Positions 26,960 through 35,905 of a stretch of DNA of 64,000 nucleotides are shown here, piece after piece (position 1 is the first letter of the stretch; every line of letters begins with the position of its first letter). The DNA comes from Candidatus Amarobacillus elongatus (GTDB taxonomy: Bacteria; Chloroflexota; Dehalococcoidia; Tepidiformales; Tepidiformaceae): NCBI GenBank assembly GCA_016703545.1, contig JADJBX010000002.1, positions 62,001 through 126,000 on the forward strand, in the 5' to 3' direction. The notes beneath the pieces were generated by a model. The model was not told where the DNA came from, searched no databases, and was given only the letters and a program-made list of their open reading frames with translations. The position numbers and the translations under genes are program-made.

Positions 26960-27772
26960 TCAGGCGGACTTGCGGCCGGCCGCGGGCTCCTTCGATTCCT
27001 TTGCCGCCGCGATGCTTGCTTCGAGCGCGGCCATGAGGTCCGCCACCTTCGGAGCGGCCGTCGTCTTCGGCTTGAGCTCCACCGGTGCGTTCCCGGCGGC
27101 CTTCTCCTCGATGAGCGCCTCGAGCTGCTCGCGGTACTCGTCCCGGTACTTGCCGGGTTCGAAATCGCCGCTCAGCGTCTCGATCAGCTGCTGGGCCATC
27201 TTCAGCTCGCGCTCGCTGGCGGCCATGTCTTCCTTCGGCAGCCCGTCGAGGTCATCCTGCGACACCACCTCGTCGGGGAAGAACAGAGTTTCCATCGCGA
27301 GTGCCCGGCCCGCGGGCCGCAGGGCCACGAGGTACTGCTTCTGCCGCAGCACCACCCGTCCGAGCGCGATCTTGCCCGCTTGCTCCATCGCATCGCGCAA
27401 CAGTGCGTACGCCTTCGCCCCACCCTTCTCCGGGGAGAGGTAGTACGAGTGTTCGAAATACACGGGGTCGATGTCCGAGAGGTTCACGAACTCCTCGATT
27501 TCGATCCCCTGCGTTACGGCCGGCGCCAGCGCATCCATCTCCTCTTCCGTGATGACCACGTACTCGCCGCCGACCTCGATCCCCTTGATGATTTCGTCGA
27601 ACGGGATCTCGATCTGCTCGTCGGCGCAGAACCGCTTCATCTGGATGCGTGAATGATCAGGCGCGTGCAACTGGTTGAACCGGATGTCGCGGTTCCGGGC
27701 GGCCGTGAACAGCTTCACGGGGACGTTCACGAGACCGAAGCTGATCGAACCCGTCCACATCGCTCGAGGCAT
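26960..27772 (-). CDS. ku: Non-homologous end-joining protein Ku
   Basis: A 270-aa bacterial Ku. It starts MPRAMWTGSISFGLVNVPVK, the family hallmark, and continues with the beta-barrel ring region (RFNQLHAPDHSRIQ, ITEEEMDALAP) and a Lys/Ala-rich C-terminal tail that usually recruits LigD and DNA. It binds double-strand break ends as a homodimer. The start is at ATG 27772; the longer frame to 28009 lies antisense to cinA and has no Ku homology. No ligD is within the window, so its partner must be elsewhere. Confidence 0.95.
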   Translation of the reverse strand: MPRAMWTGSISFGLVNVPVKLFTAARNRDIRFNQLHAPDHSRIQMKRFCADEQIEIPFDEIIKGIEVGGEYVVITEEEMDALAPAVTQGIEIEEFVNLSDIDPVYFEHSYYLSPEKGGAKAYALLRDAMEQAGKIALGRVVLRQKQYLVALRPAGRALAMETLFFPDEVVSQDDLDGLPKEDMAASERELKMAQQLIETLSGDFEPGKYRDEYREQLEALIEEKAAGNAPVELKPKTTAAPKVADLMAALEASIAAAKESKEPAAGRKSA

Positions 27773-27929
27773 GGCGGACCTCCGCAAAAGGTGGCAGTCC
27801 ACGAATCGTATCACGCTGCCTTTACGTAAGTCCGGCCCCTTCTCAACATGCGAGGGTTCTGCCATACGCCATTCCGCGCGGCACCGCCCCGGGGCCGCAC
27901 AGCGCCCGCGCGCCGCGTACACTCGCACC

Positions 27930-29171
27930 GTGAAAGCCGAAATCATCGCCATCGGCACCGAGATCCTGCTCGGTGAGATCATCGATACCAACAGCGCCCA
28001 CCTCGCCAAACAGCTCCCCGAACTCGGTATCGACCTCTACTGGAAGACCGTCGTCGGCGACAACCTCGGCCGCATCACGGAAACCTTCCAGCGCGCCTGG
28101 GAGCGCTCCGACGTCATCATCACGACCGGCGGCCTTGGCCCCACCGAGGACGACCTCACCCGCGAGGGCATCTGCGCGCTCCTCGGTGAAACCCCCGCCG
28201 TGGACCCGGACCTCGAGGCGGCGCTGCGCGCCTGGTTCGCCCGCCGCGGCGCCAACGCCATGCCCGAACAGAACGTGAAGCAGGCCTGGCTCATTCCCAG
28301 CGCCCGTCCACTGCTGAACCCCCGCGGCACCGCGCCCGGGTGGTGGGTCGAAAAGGACGGCCGCGTGATCGTCTCCATGCCGGGCGTGCCGCCGGAGATG
28401 GAGTACATGTGGTCCAACGAGGTGCGCCCGGAGCTGGAACGCCGCTCGGACGCCGAGATCCTGGTCACGCGCACCATCAAGACCCTCGGCCTCGGTGAAA
28501 GCACGGTCGATTCCATGGCGAAGCACCTGTATGGCACGCCTGGCATCGGCATCGGCACCTACGCCCGCGGCGATGGCGTCCACCTCCGCATCGGCGCCAA
28601 GGCCGCCACCCGCGAAGATGCCTGGCACCGCATCCTGCCCGTGGAGCAGGAGCTCGAACGGATCTTCGGCGCCGCCATCTGGGGCAAGGACGAAGACACC
28701 CTCGAAGGCCACATCCGCGCCCTCTTCGCGGAGAAGCGGCAGACCCTCGCAACGATGGAATCCTGTACGGGGGGCCTGCTCGCCAGCACCCTCACCGACG
28801 TCTCCGGCGCCGCCGACTACTTCAAGGGCGGCATTGTTACCTACTGGACCGACTTCAAGGTCGAAAGCGGTGTGCCCCCGGAGATCATCGAGGAGTTCGG
28901 GGTCGTCTCGCCCGAGACCGCCATCGCCATGGCGTCCGCCACGCGCGAGAAGCTGGGCACCGACTACGGGATCGGCATCACGGGCGTGGCCGGCCCGGAC
29001 CCGCAGGACGGCGTTCCTCCGGGCATCGCCCACATTGGCGTCGCCGGGCCGGGCGGCGAAACCGGCAGCATGACCATCAATATCAACCAGGGCCGCGCCG
29101 CCCTCAAGCGCCGCGCCGTCACCACCGCCATGCTGCTCCTGCGGCGAACCCTGCTCGCCCAGCCGTCCTGA
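27930..29171 (+). CDS. cinA: CinA family protein (nicotinamide-nucleotide amidohydrolase)
   Basis: A 413-aa two-domain CinA. The N-terminal MoaB/COG1058 domain starts with GTG 27930: KAEIIAIGTEILLGEIIDTN, with TTGGLGPTEDD and SMPGVPPEMEYMW, giving ADP-ribose pyrophosphatase activity in characterised members. The C-terminal amidohydrolase domain has TMESCTGGLLA, YFKGGIVTY and GIGITGVAGPD. Together they salvage NMN formed by DNA ligase. The length is normal. It is divergent from ku across 157 bp, so both DNA-repair-related genes may share a control region. Confidence 0.93.
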   Translation: MKAEIIAIGTEILLGEIIDTNSAHLAKQLPELGIDLYWKTVVGDNLGRITETFQRAWERSDVIITTGGLGPTEDDLTREGICALLGETPAVDPDLEAALRAWFARRGANAMPEQNVKQAWLIPSARPLLNPRGTAPGWWVEKDGRVIVSMPGVPPEMEYMWSNEVRPELERRSDAEILVTRTIKTLGLGESTVDSMAKHLYGTPGIGIGTYARGDGVHLRIGAKAATREDAWHRILPVEQELERIFGAAIWGKDEDTLEGHIRALFAEKRQTLATMESCTGGLLASTLTDVSGAADYFKGGIVTYWTDFKVESGVPPEIIEEFGVVSPETAIAMASATREKLGTDYGIGITGVAGPDPQDGVPPGIAHIGVAGPGGETGSMTININQGRAALKRRAVTTAMLLLRRTLLAQPS

Positions 29172-29182
29172 AGGAGACTCCC

Positions 29183-29560
29183 GTGTCCGTCCTCGAACCC
29201 GATGCCGTCGTCACCGCCTTCGTCCGCGAATTCGACGCGGAGCACCCGAACCCGGAGACGCTCGCGCTCTACTTCACCGCCGACGCCGTCTACCACAACA
29301 TCCCCATGCAGCCCGTGAAGGGGCGCGACGCCATCCGGCAGGTGCTCACGGGACTCACCTCCCGCATGCAGTCCAAGGGCTGGGAAGTCCGCCACCAGGC
29401 CGCCAACGGCGCGATCGTCATGAACGAGCGGATCGACCGCTTTCGCAGCGGCGAGAAGCTGATCGAGCTCCCGGTGATGGGCGTGTTCGAAGTGCGCGAC
29501 GGCAAGATCGCCGCCTGGCGCGACTACTTCGACCTCGCGCAGTGGCAGGCGCAGCAGTAG
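29183..29560 (+). CDS. Limonene-1,2-epoxide hydrolase/SnoaL-like domain protein
   Basis: A 125-aa alpha+beta cone-fold protein. Its pattern (TADAVYHNIPMQPVKGRDAI, then VMNERIDRF and VFEVRDGKIAAWRDYFD) is that of the limonene-1,2-epoxide hydrolase branch of the SnoaL/NTF2-like group. The Asp-Arg-Asp triad of epoxide hydrolases appears to be covered by NERIDR and WRDYFD. It starts 11 bp after cinA with GGAG upstream and is probably co-transcribed, though the functions are not obviously linked. The substrate is unknown. It ends next to the convergent enoyl-CoA hydratase gene. Confidence 0.8.
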   Translation: MSVLEPDAVVTAFVREFDAEHPNPETLALYFTADAVYHNIPMQPVKGRDAIRQVLTGLTSRMQSKGWEVRHQAANGAIVMNERIDRFRSGEKLIELPVMGVFEVRDGKIAAWRDYFDLAQWQAQQ

Positions 29561-30322
29561 CTACGCCCCGGTGAACCGCGGCGCGCGCTTCTCCAGCCGC
29601 GCCGTGATCCCCTCGCGCGAATCCGTGCTTCGGCGGGCCGCTTCCACCAGCTCGTCCACGTCCGCGTGCCCGATGCCGTCGCGGAACGCCATCTCCCGCA
29701 CCAGCAGCGCCTTCATCGCTCGCAGCGAAAGCGGCGCGTTCGCCACCAGCCGGTCGATGACGGCGGTGGCTGCAGCTTCCAGCGCCCCCGGCTCCGCCAC
29801 CCGCGAGATGATGCCGAGGGCGTGCATGCGTTCCGCCGGCAGCGGGTCGCCCAAGAGCAGGATCTCGCGCGACGCCACCGGCCCGGCCACTTCGAGCAGC
29901 TTCTTGGCGAGGAACCAGGTGGGGGCGAGGCCGACCTGCGCCAGCGACATGCCGAATCGCGCCGCCGTCGACGCCACGACCAGGTCGCAGTGCAGCGCCA
30001 GTTCGTTGCCCCCCGCGATGGCGTCGCCCTGGACGACCGCCACGACGGGCAGCGGGTACATCTCGATCGCATGGAGCACGTCCTCGATCGAGCTCGCACC
30101 CGGCTGGTCGAGCGTGCCCAGCCGTTCCCGCAGATCCAGGCCCGCGCAAAACACGGTGCCGGTGGAGCGGATGACCGTCACCCGTTCCTCGGCCGGCGGC
30201 GCCACGCGGAACGCCCCGGCCAGCAGCGTAAGCATCTCCGCGTCCAGCGCGTTGCGCTTCTCCGCGCGGTTCAACGTCACCGTCCGGACCGCCCCGGACG
30301 TCTCCACCAACACCTTCGACAT
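29561..30322 (-). CDS. Enoyl-CoA hydratase/isomerase family protein
   Basis: A 253-aa crotonase-fold protein. It contains the CoA-binding and oxyanion-hole segments: VTLNRAEKRNALD, FCAGLDLRE, and QGDAIAGGNELALHCDLVVA. It should hydrate or isomerise an enoyl-CoA. At the usual catalytic position it keeps the MSLAQVGLAPTW region, where one of the two Glu residues of true hydratases is absent, so an isomerase or another crotonase reaction is possible. ATG 30322 is preceded by GGAG. It lies 11 bp downstream of the CoA-transferase gene and is likely in one operon with it. Confidence 0.85.
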   Translation of the reverse strand: MSKVLVETSGAVRTVTLNRAEKRNALDAEMLTLLAGAFRVAPPAEERVTVIRSTGTVFCAGLDLRERLGTLDQPGASSIEDVLHAIEMYPLPVVAVVQGDAIAGGNELALHCDLVVASTAARFGMSLAQVGLAPTWFLAKKLLEVAGPVASREILLLGDPLPAERMHALGIISRVAEPGALEAAATAVIDRLVANAPLSLRAMKALLVREMAFRDGIGHADVDELVEAARRSTDSREGITARLEKRAPRFTGA

Positions 30323-30333
30323 ACCCAACTCCT

Positions 30334-32739
30334 TCAGTGTGCCTGCCCCGTGGGCACCCGCGTCGTGGTCCCCGCGGCTTCCAGCGCGGCGATTTCCGCC
30401 CCGGTCAGCCCCAGCAGGCCGCCGAACACGGCGTCATTGTCCTCGGCGAAACCTGGCGCCGCCTTCACGATTGGCACCGGCGTCTCGCTCAGCGTGAACG
30501 CCACCCGCGGGTACGGCGCCGGGCCCACGTTCGGCACGTCCACGTATTCGAAGCCGTGCCGCTCGCGCACGTGCGCATCCTGCAGGAGCTCGCCCGAATG
30601 GAGTACCGCGCCGGCCGGCACGCCCGCCGCCTGCAGGGCCGCCATGCACTCGTAGTGCGTTCGCGTCCGCGTCCAGGCCGCGATCGGTTCGAAGAGGTCG
30701 CGTTCGTTCGCGTGGCGGGCTTCGCGCGTCCGGAAGCGGTCATCGTCGCCAAGGTCAGCGCGCCCGACCAGGCCGCAGAGCGCCGCGAACTGCCGGTCGT
30801 CGGCGACGGCGATGGCGACCCACGCGTCCTCTCCGGCGCAGGGGTAGACGGCGTGCGGCGCCATCCACGCGTGCCGGTTCCCCATCCGCCGGCGCTCGCA
30901 GCCGTTCATCGCGTAGTCGATGTATGCGTCGCCGAGGACCTGGAATTCACCCTCAATCATCGCAAGCTCGATGTGCTGGCCTTCGCCCGTGCGCCGGCGA
31001 TGGCGGAGCGCGGCCAGGGCCGCGAAGGCCGCATGCACCCCCGCGTTCTGGTCGCAGAAGAAGTTGCCCGGCTTCATCGGCGTGCCGTCTTCGTACCCGG
31101 AGAGGTGGGAAAGGCCGCTCATCGCGTCCACGCCCGGGCCGTAGGCAATACGGTCCCGGTACGGGCCACTCAACCCGAAGGCGGGCATGGAAAGCATGAT
31201 GATGGCCGGGTTCACCGCCTTCAGGTCGTCATAATCGATGCCCAGGTTGCCCATCACCCGGGGCGCGAAGTTCTGCACGACCACGTCGGCCTTCGCCGCG
31301 AGCCGCAGAAAGATGTCGCGCCCGCCGGGGGCGGCCACATCCAGGCTGATGCCCCGCTTGCCGTGGTTGAGCTCGTTGTAGAGCATCACCCGGTTGTAGC
31401 TCTTGTCTTCGCCGCCGGGCAGCAGCGGCGCCGTCCCCGCTGCCTGCAGCACCCGCGCGTTCGGCGCTTCGACCTTAATCACATCGGCCCCGAGGTCCGC
31501 GAGGATGAACCCGGCGATGGGCCCGGCGACCGCGTTGGTGAAGTCCAGCACGCGGATGCCCGCGAGAGGCTTCGCCCGCGTGCCCGGTTCCATTGGCGTG
31601 ACCGGGGTACGGCCGCCTTCGAAGCGGGCGGGCGAGCTCCCGAGGACCGGCGCGGGCTTCGTTACCCACGGCGTCGCGCCCATGCGCATCGGCGCGCCCG
31701 GCTGCAGGACCGGCCCCGCGACGGGGTGCTCCACCGTCACGAAGCTCCCGCGCTCGCGATGGTGGGCATCGGCCATGACTTCGCCGGGCTCGAGGACTTC
31801 GGTGAAGGGCAGCCGCAGCTCCTGCGCCGCCGCCACGATCTCGCGCCGCCCCCGCGTGGCCAGCCATTCGTCCATGATCGCGTCGATCTCGTCGGCGTGG
31901 CCCATCATCTTCGCGATGAGGTCCGGTTCCAACAGCCTCGGGTTCGGGATGAGCATGCCCAGCATGTCCCGGTGGCGATTGTTCGAGTGGCAGTGGACGA
32001 AGCCGTCGCGGCACGGCCGGATCGTCGACGGATACGGTTGTTCCGGTGGGAATCCAAGGAGCCGCGTGCCGTTGCGGCGGATGATCTGCCCGTAGAAGTG
32101 CGCCCGCTGCTCGACGGCCCCGAGCATGAACGTGCCCGCCTCCATCCCGGACACGTCGACGATCTGCCCCGCGCCCCATTGGTCGCGCGCGGTGAGGGCG
32201 GCGAGCGTGCCCACGGCCGCGTGCGCCCCCGCTTCGTACCCCACCAGCCACCCGTACGACTTCAGCGGCTCCCGGCCGGGTGACCCTGTCAGCATCATGT
32301 AGCCGCTGAGGGCGTACTCCACCAGTTCGCCCCCGAGGTAGTCGGCGTAAGGGCCTGTCAGGCCGAACGGCGCGACGTTCACGATCACCAGCGCCGGGTG
32401 GCGGGCGTGGAGTTCGTCGAGGTCGATGGCCGCGGCCTTCAGTTCCGCCGGGCGCATCCCCAGCAGCAGCACGTCGGCGGCGTCGAGGAGCTCGGGGCGG
32501 ATTCCGCCATCGCCCATCACGGCGCTGCGCTTGCCCGTGTTCAGGTGCAGGAAGAGGCCGCTCTTCTCGGGGTGTGGCACGTCACCGGGGAACGGGCCCT
32601 CGCGGCGGGTCCAGTCGCCGCCCGGCGGTTCGATCTTCAGAACGTCGGCGCCAAGCCCGGCGAGCAGGCGGCCGCAGTACGGCCCTGCCACGCCTTCGGC
32701 GCACTCCACCACGCGGATACCATCGAGCGCTCCCGCCAC
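30334..32739 (-). CDS. Double-headed class III CoA-transferase (CaiB/BaiF)
   Basis: An 801-aa protein made of two consecutive CaiB/BaiF modules. Module 1 starts LDGIRVVECAEGVAGPYCGR and module 2, after about residue 370, starts LAGIRVLDFTNAVAGPIAGF. Each has the family GADVIKVE/GADVLKIEPP loop. Single-module enzymes are about 400 aa, so this is a tandem fusion. Class III enzymes move CoA between carboxylates by an Asp-anhydride mechanism. I start at GTG 32739 (GGGGG upstream) because the 40 extra residues to 32859 show no homology. The enoyl-CoA hydratase follows, suggesting activation and breakdown of a carboxylic acid. Confidence 0.88.
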   Translation of the reverse strand: MAGALDGIRVVECAEGVAGPYCGRLLAGLGADVLKIEPPGGDWTRREGPFPGDVPHPEKSGLFLHLNTGKRSAVMGDGGIRPELLDAADVLLLGMRPAELKAAAIDLDELHARHPALVIVNVAPFGLTGPYADYLGGELVEYALSGYMMLTGSPGREPLKSYGWLVGYEAGAHAAVGTLAALTARDQWGAGQIVDVSGMEAGTFMLGAVEQRAHFYGQIIRRNGTRLLGFPPEQPYPSTIRPCRDGFVHCHSNNRHRDMLGMLIPNPRLLEPDLIAKMMGHADEIDAIMDEWLATRGRREIVAAAQELRLPFTEVLEPGEVMADAHHRERGSFVTVEHPVAGPVLQPGAPMRMGATPWVTKPAPVLGSSPARFEGGRTPVTPMEPGTRAKPLAGIRVLDFTNAVAGPIAGFILADLGADVIKVEAPNARVLQAAGTAPLLPGGEDKSYNRVMLYNELNHGKRGISLDVAAPGGRDIFLRLAAKADVVVQNFAPRVMGNLGIDYDDLKAVNPAIIMLSMPAFGLSGPYRDRIAYGPGVDAMSGLSHLSGYEDGTPMKPGNFFCDQNAGVHAAFAALAALRHRRRTGEGQHIELAMIEGEFQVLGDAYIDYAMNGCERRRMGNRHAWMAPHAVYPCAGEDAWVAIAVADDRQFAALCGLVGRADLGDDDRFRTREARHANERDLFEPIAAWTRTRTHYECMAALQAAGVPAGAVLHSGELLQDAHVRERHGFEYVDVPNVGPAPYPRVAFTLSETPVPIVKAAPGFAEDNDAVFGGLLGLTGAEIAALEAAGTTTRVPTGQAH

Positions 32740-32890
32740 ATTGCCCCCGGGGGCGCCTGGGCGCCGTGCGGCATTCTGTCCCGGCGCGTACACCTCCGCA
32801 ACATTGGACCTATCCCGCGTAGAATCGCGGCTACCAAGAAACGGCCGCCTACGCTTCACAAGCGCAGGGGCGACAAGGACGGCGCTTCAA

Positions 32891-33303
32891 ATGATCGACC
32901 TCAACGACGACATGCGGCAGGCACTTGAAACGGCGATGGCCGACGGCCTCCCGGTCATCGTCGCCACCAGCGGCGCGGCCAGCATGCCCGATCTCGCCTA
33001 CAAGGGGGCGTGATGGTCTGGGATAAGGACCACCTCGCGTGGTGGGAGCGTGCCCACGGCACTACCCTTCGCAACCTCCAGGAGAACCCGCAGGTCTCCC
33101 TCCTGTACCGCAACCCGGCGAAGCGGCAGGCGTGGAAGTACTTCGGCGCCGTCGAGCTGCTCTCCGACGGCCCCGTGCGCGAGGGCATCATGGCCCGCAC
33201 CCCGCAGGTCGAGCTCGATCGCGACCCCGAACGGAAAGGCATCGCCGTGCTTATTCGCGTTGATAAGGTGATGCAGGCTGGACAGCTATTCCAGGAGCGG
33301 TAG
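32891..33303 (+). CDS. Pyridoxamine 5'-phosphate oxidase-like flavin/F420-binding protein, frameshifted
   Basis: A PPOX split-beta-barrel protein of about 137 aa. The first part (LNDDMRQALETAMADGLPVI, then MPDLAYKG) is broken by TGA at 33011. Adding one G to the G5 run at 33004-33008 rejoins it to VMVWDKDHLAWWERAH and NPQVSLLYRNP. The joined sequence has the normal PPOX order: helix, strand with cofactor loop, then NLQENPQVSLL. It probably binds FMN or F420 and reduces or protects an unknown substrate. Upstream it faces the CoA-transferase gene across about 150 bp. Confidence 0.75.
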
Positions 33304-33364
33304 GAGGAATTGATCGTGACTTTAGTCATCTTCCGGCGTCCCGCGCCGGTGCCATGCTCCTTCC

Positions 33365-33582
33365 ATGCCACAGCACCAACTTGATAACCGTGGGCTCCAG
33401 CCACCGGAGCCCATGGTCGAATCCTCGCCGCCCTGGGCACGCTCGAAGACGGGACGCAGCTCGCCGTCCTCATGGATCGCGAGCCGTTCATGCTCTACCC
33501 GGAGCTGGAACGCCGCGGGTTCGAGTGGGACTTCACCGAGCAGGACGAAGACTACCTGCTGACCATCCGGCGCGCGTCATGA
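33365..33582 (+). CDS. DUF2249 domain protein, frameshifted
   Basis: A small protein of about 72 aa when one missing base near 33417-33419 is restored. Before the break it reads MPQHQLDNRGLQPPEPMV; after it, ILAALGTLEDGTQLAVLMDR, then YPELERRGFEWDFTEQDEDY. The pattern GLxPPEPM...L..L..G..L......P..LYPELE.RGF is that of DUF2249, small proteins found with hemerythrin, NO-related and denitrification genes. Its stop overlaps the next start (ATGA), so it is the first gene of a coupled three-gene operon. The molecular role of DUF2249 is unknown. Confidence 0.7.
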
Positions 33583-34892
33583 GCGCGCGCGTTGCTCCCG
33601 CGAACAGCCCGCCGTTGGGCCTGGTGTCGCCGTTCCTGCTGGCCGCGCCCTTCGGGCTCGTCGCCGCCGGGGCGCTGCTCGCCGCTGCCGGCAGCGATAC
33701 CTTCGCGGCGATCAACGTGCCTCACACCGTCGCCATCACCCACGCCCTGGTCCTCGGCTGGGTCACCACGCTGATGATGGGCGCCCTGTACCAGCTCGGC
33801 GCCGCCGTCATCGGTGGCCGCCTGCTCTCCGAGCGGTTGGCGCGCTTCCAGGTCGTCCTGCACATCGGAGCCGTGGCGCTGTTCACGTGGTCCGTCGCGG
33901 GCTGGCGGACAGGGCTGATGCCGGCCGCCGGCGGCCTGGTGGTGCTCTCCTTCGCGCTCTTCGCCGCCAACGTGGCCCACGCCCTCCTCACGTCGGCGAA
34001 CCACAGCCTGCCACGCCTCGGCGCGGGTCTCGCCCTCTCCTGGCTGGGCATCGCCGGGGGCATCGGCCTGACCTTCGCCCTCGCTCTCAACCAGGCCTGG
34101 TTCCCCATCACGCAGGGCCGGTTGGCGGCGCATGCGCACGCCGGCCTCGCGGGCTGGCTCGCGATGACCCTCCTCGGCGTCTCCTACCAGCTCGTTCCCA
34201 TGTTCAACGTCATCACGAAGGCGAAGCCGTTCCACGGCGGCGCCGTGCTCGCCGGGACCTGCGCCGCGATCGCTCTGTTCGCCATCGTCATGGCCTTCGA
34301 CCCCCCGTGGCCCGTGCGGCTCGCCGCCGCAATGCTGCTCGCCGCGGGCCCGACAGCGTGGGCCGTCGATATCGTCCGCCTGCTGCGGTCGCGGTCCAAG
34401 CGCCGCCTCGATATCCAGGGCCGTGCCACCATCGTCTCGACGGCGTTCCTCGGGGCCACCATCGTTGTCGGGCTGCTCGCCGCCATCGGCGAGCCCGTCG
34501 CCCCGGCCGGTGAGCCCACGCGCCTGCTGCTCGCGTACGGCATCCTCGGCATTGGCGGTTGGATGGGCTGCGCGATGGTTGGCAACAGCTTCAAGATCCT
34601 GCCCTTCCTGCTGTGGTACCACCGTTACCGCCCGCGCGTCGGAACGGCGCCCGTGCCGGTGGTGGGCGATATCTACAGCGAAGCCGTCGCGACCGCCTCG
34701 CTCGCCTCGCTCGCCGGGGCGGTGGCCTGGCTCGCCGTTTCCGCCCTCGCCGGCAGCCTCACCGGCCTTCACGCGGGCGGCATGCTGCTCGCCGGTAGCG
34801 GCCTCATCCACTTCGCGGGGATGGCCCACACCTTCCTGCCCAAGACTTCGAGCCGCGACGTCCCGTCGCGCGTTCCGGTGGTGCACTCATGA
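33579..34892 (+). CDS. Multi-pass membrane protein related to heme-copper oxidase subunit I / NnrS-type proteins
   Basis: A 437-aa integral membrane protein with about 12 helices. His residues sit in helices at VPHTVAITHALVLGWVT, AAHAHAGLAGWLA and LIHFAGMAHTF, a spacing like that of heme ligands in the N-terminal half of cbb3-type subunit I, nitric oxide reductase, or the heme-copper protein NnrS. It is shorter than true oxidases and lacks a clear binuclear-centre motif. It is coupled on both sides (ATGA overlaps) to DUF2249 and DUF59 genes. A role in NO or O2 handling is inferred from this context. Confidence 0.65.
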   Translation: MSARVAPANSPPLGLVSPFLLAAPFGLVAAGALLAAAGSDTFAAINVPHTVAITHALVLGWVTTLMMGALYQLGAAVIGGRLLSERLARFQVVLHIGAVALFTWSVAGWRTGLMPAAGGLVVLSFALFAANVAHALLTSANHSLPRLGAGLALSWLGIAGGIGLTFALALNQAWFPITQGRLAAHAHAGLAGWLAMTLLGVSYQLVPMFNVITKAKPFHGGAVLAGTCAAIALFAIVMAFDPPWPVRLAAAMLLAAGPTAWAVDIVRLLRSRSKRRLDIQGRATIVSTAFLGATIVVGLLAAIGEPVAPAGEPTRLLLAYGILGIGGWMGCAMVGNSFKILPFLLWYHRYRPRVGTAPVPVVGDIYSEAVATASLASLAGAVAWLAVSALAGSLTGLHAGGMLLAGSGLIHFAGMAHTFLPKTSSRDVPSRVPVVHS

Positions 34893-35194
34893 ACCCCTCG
34901 TCCGTAGCCTCCGCCCTCTCCCATGTGTTCGACCCCGAGCTCGGGATCGACGTCGTCTCGCTCGGTCTGGTCTATTCGATCGACTGCGTGGCGAACGACA
35001 TGACGGTGGCGATGACCACCACGTCGGCCTCGTGCCCCATGGGACCGGCGATTCTCCAGGACGCGGCCGTCATCCTCCATCGCGCCTTCCCCGGCGCCAC
35101 CGTGTCCGTGGAGTTCACCGATGAGCCGGCCTGGCACCCGGACATGCTCAGCCAACAGGCACGGAGCATTCTCGGGCTGCCGATGACGGCTTAG
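34889..35194 (+). CDS. DUF59/MIP18-family metal-sulfur cluster assembly factor
   Basis: A 101-aa protein of the MIP18 (DUF59, PaaD/SufT-like) family. Landmarks are SHVFDPELGIDVVSLGLVY (the DPE(L/I)G(I/V) motif) and TTTSASCPMGPAI, where the conserved Cys is present. Members help build or insert Fe-S clusters. It overlaps the upstream membrane protein gene by 4 bp, so it may mature a metal centre of that system. Its stop overlaps the stop of the convergent Crp/Fnr gene. Confidence 0.88.
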   Translation: MNPSSVASALSHVFDPELGIDVVSLGLVYSIDCVANDMTVAMTTTSASCPMGPAILQDAAVILHRAFPGATVSVEFTDEPAWHPDMLSQQARSILGLPMTA

Positions 35195-35877
35195 AGGAGC
35201 CGCCGCAGCGCTTCGATATCGCGCACGAGGATCTCCTTGCGCCGCACCTCGACCACGCCGTCCTGCTCGAACGTTTTCATTGTCCGGCTGACGACTTCGC
35301 GCACCGAACCAACCACTGCCGCAAGGTCCTGCATCGTCAGTTCGCGCCCGATGACGAGCCCCTCGGGCGTCTGCACGCCCTCTTCTCGCGCCGTCTGGAA
35401 GAGGTAGCGCGCGAGCCGGCTCTGCACTGTCTGCAGGCTCAACTGTTCCACCAGCTCCGTGAACCCGCGCAGGCGGCGGGCGAAGCGCGAGAGCATCGAA
35501 AGCCCGACCGCGGGGTTTGCCAGGACCAGCCGTGTGAAGCGCTCCGCCGGGATCAGGATCACCTCGCTCGCATCGAGCGTCTCCACCGAGGCAGGGGAAG
35601 CGCCACCGTCGAGCGCGGGCACCTCGCCGAACGTGTCCCCGGGCGCCACCAGCCGCAGCACCTGTTCCCGCCCATCGGGACCGGTGCGGAAGATGCGCGC
35701 CTTACCAGACCGCAAGAAGAAGAACCCCTCGGTGCGGTCGCCCATGGAGAAGAGCTGCTCCCGCGCGCCGTACTCGCGCACCGTGAGCTCGCGCGCGAAT
35801 GCAGCGGCGGTCACTTCATTCAATGCGTCGAAGTACGGGATGCGGCGAAGGTCCGCGACCGACGGCGGGGCTGCCAT
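35191..35877 (-). CDS. Crp/Fnr family transcriptional regulator
   Basis: A 228-aa regulator. The N-terminal cyclic-nucleotide-binding fold (residues about 20-140; GDRTEGFFFLRSGKARIF, APGDTFGEVPALDGG) is followed by a dimer helix. The C-terminal winged HTH has LTMQDLAAVVGSVREVVSRTM as its recognition region. No N-terminal Cys cluster of true FNR is seen, so the signal could be a nucleotide, heme/NO or a redox cue. I prefer ATG 35877 (MAAPPSVADL). It faces the DUF2249 operon tail to tail and is a candidate regulator of it, as NO-responsive Crp/Fnr proteins often flank such genes. Confidence 0.88.
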   Translation of the reverse strand: MAAPPSVADLRRIPYFDALNEVTAAAFARELTVREYGAREQLFSMGDRTEGFFFLRSGKARIFRTGPDGREQVLRLVAPGDTFGEVPALDGGASPASVETLDASEVILIPAERFTRLVLANPAVGLSMLSRFARRLRGFTELVEQLSLQTVQSRLARYLFQTAREEGVQTPEGLVIGRELTMQDLAAVVGSVREVVSRTMKTFEQDGVVEVRRKEILVRDIEALRRLL

Positions 35878-35905
35878 GCCGGCAGTATGCACCGCGAATC
35901 CCTCG

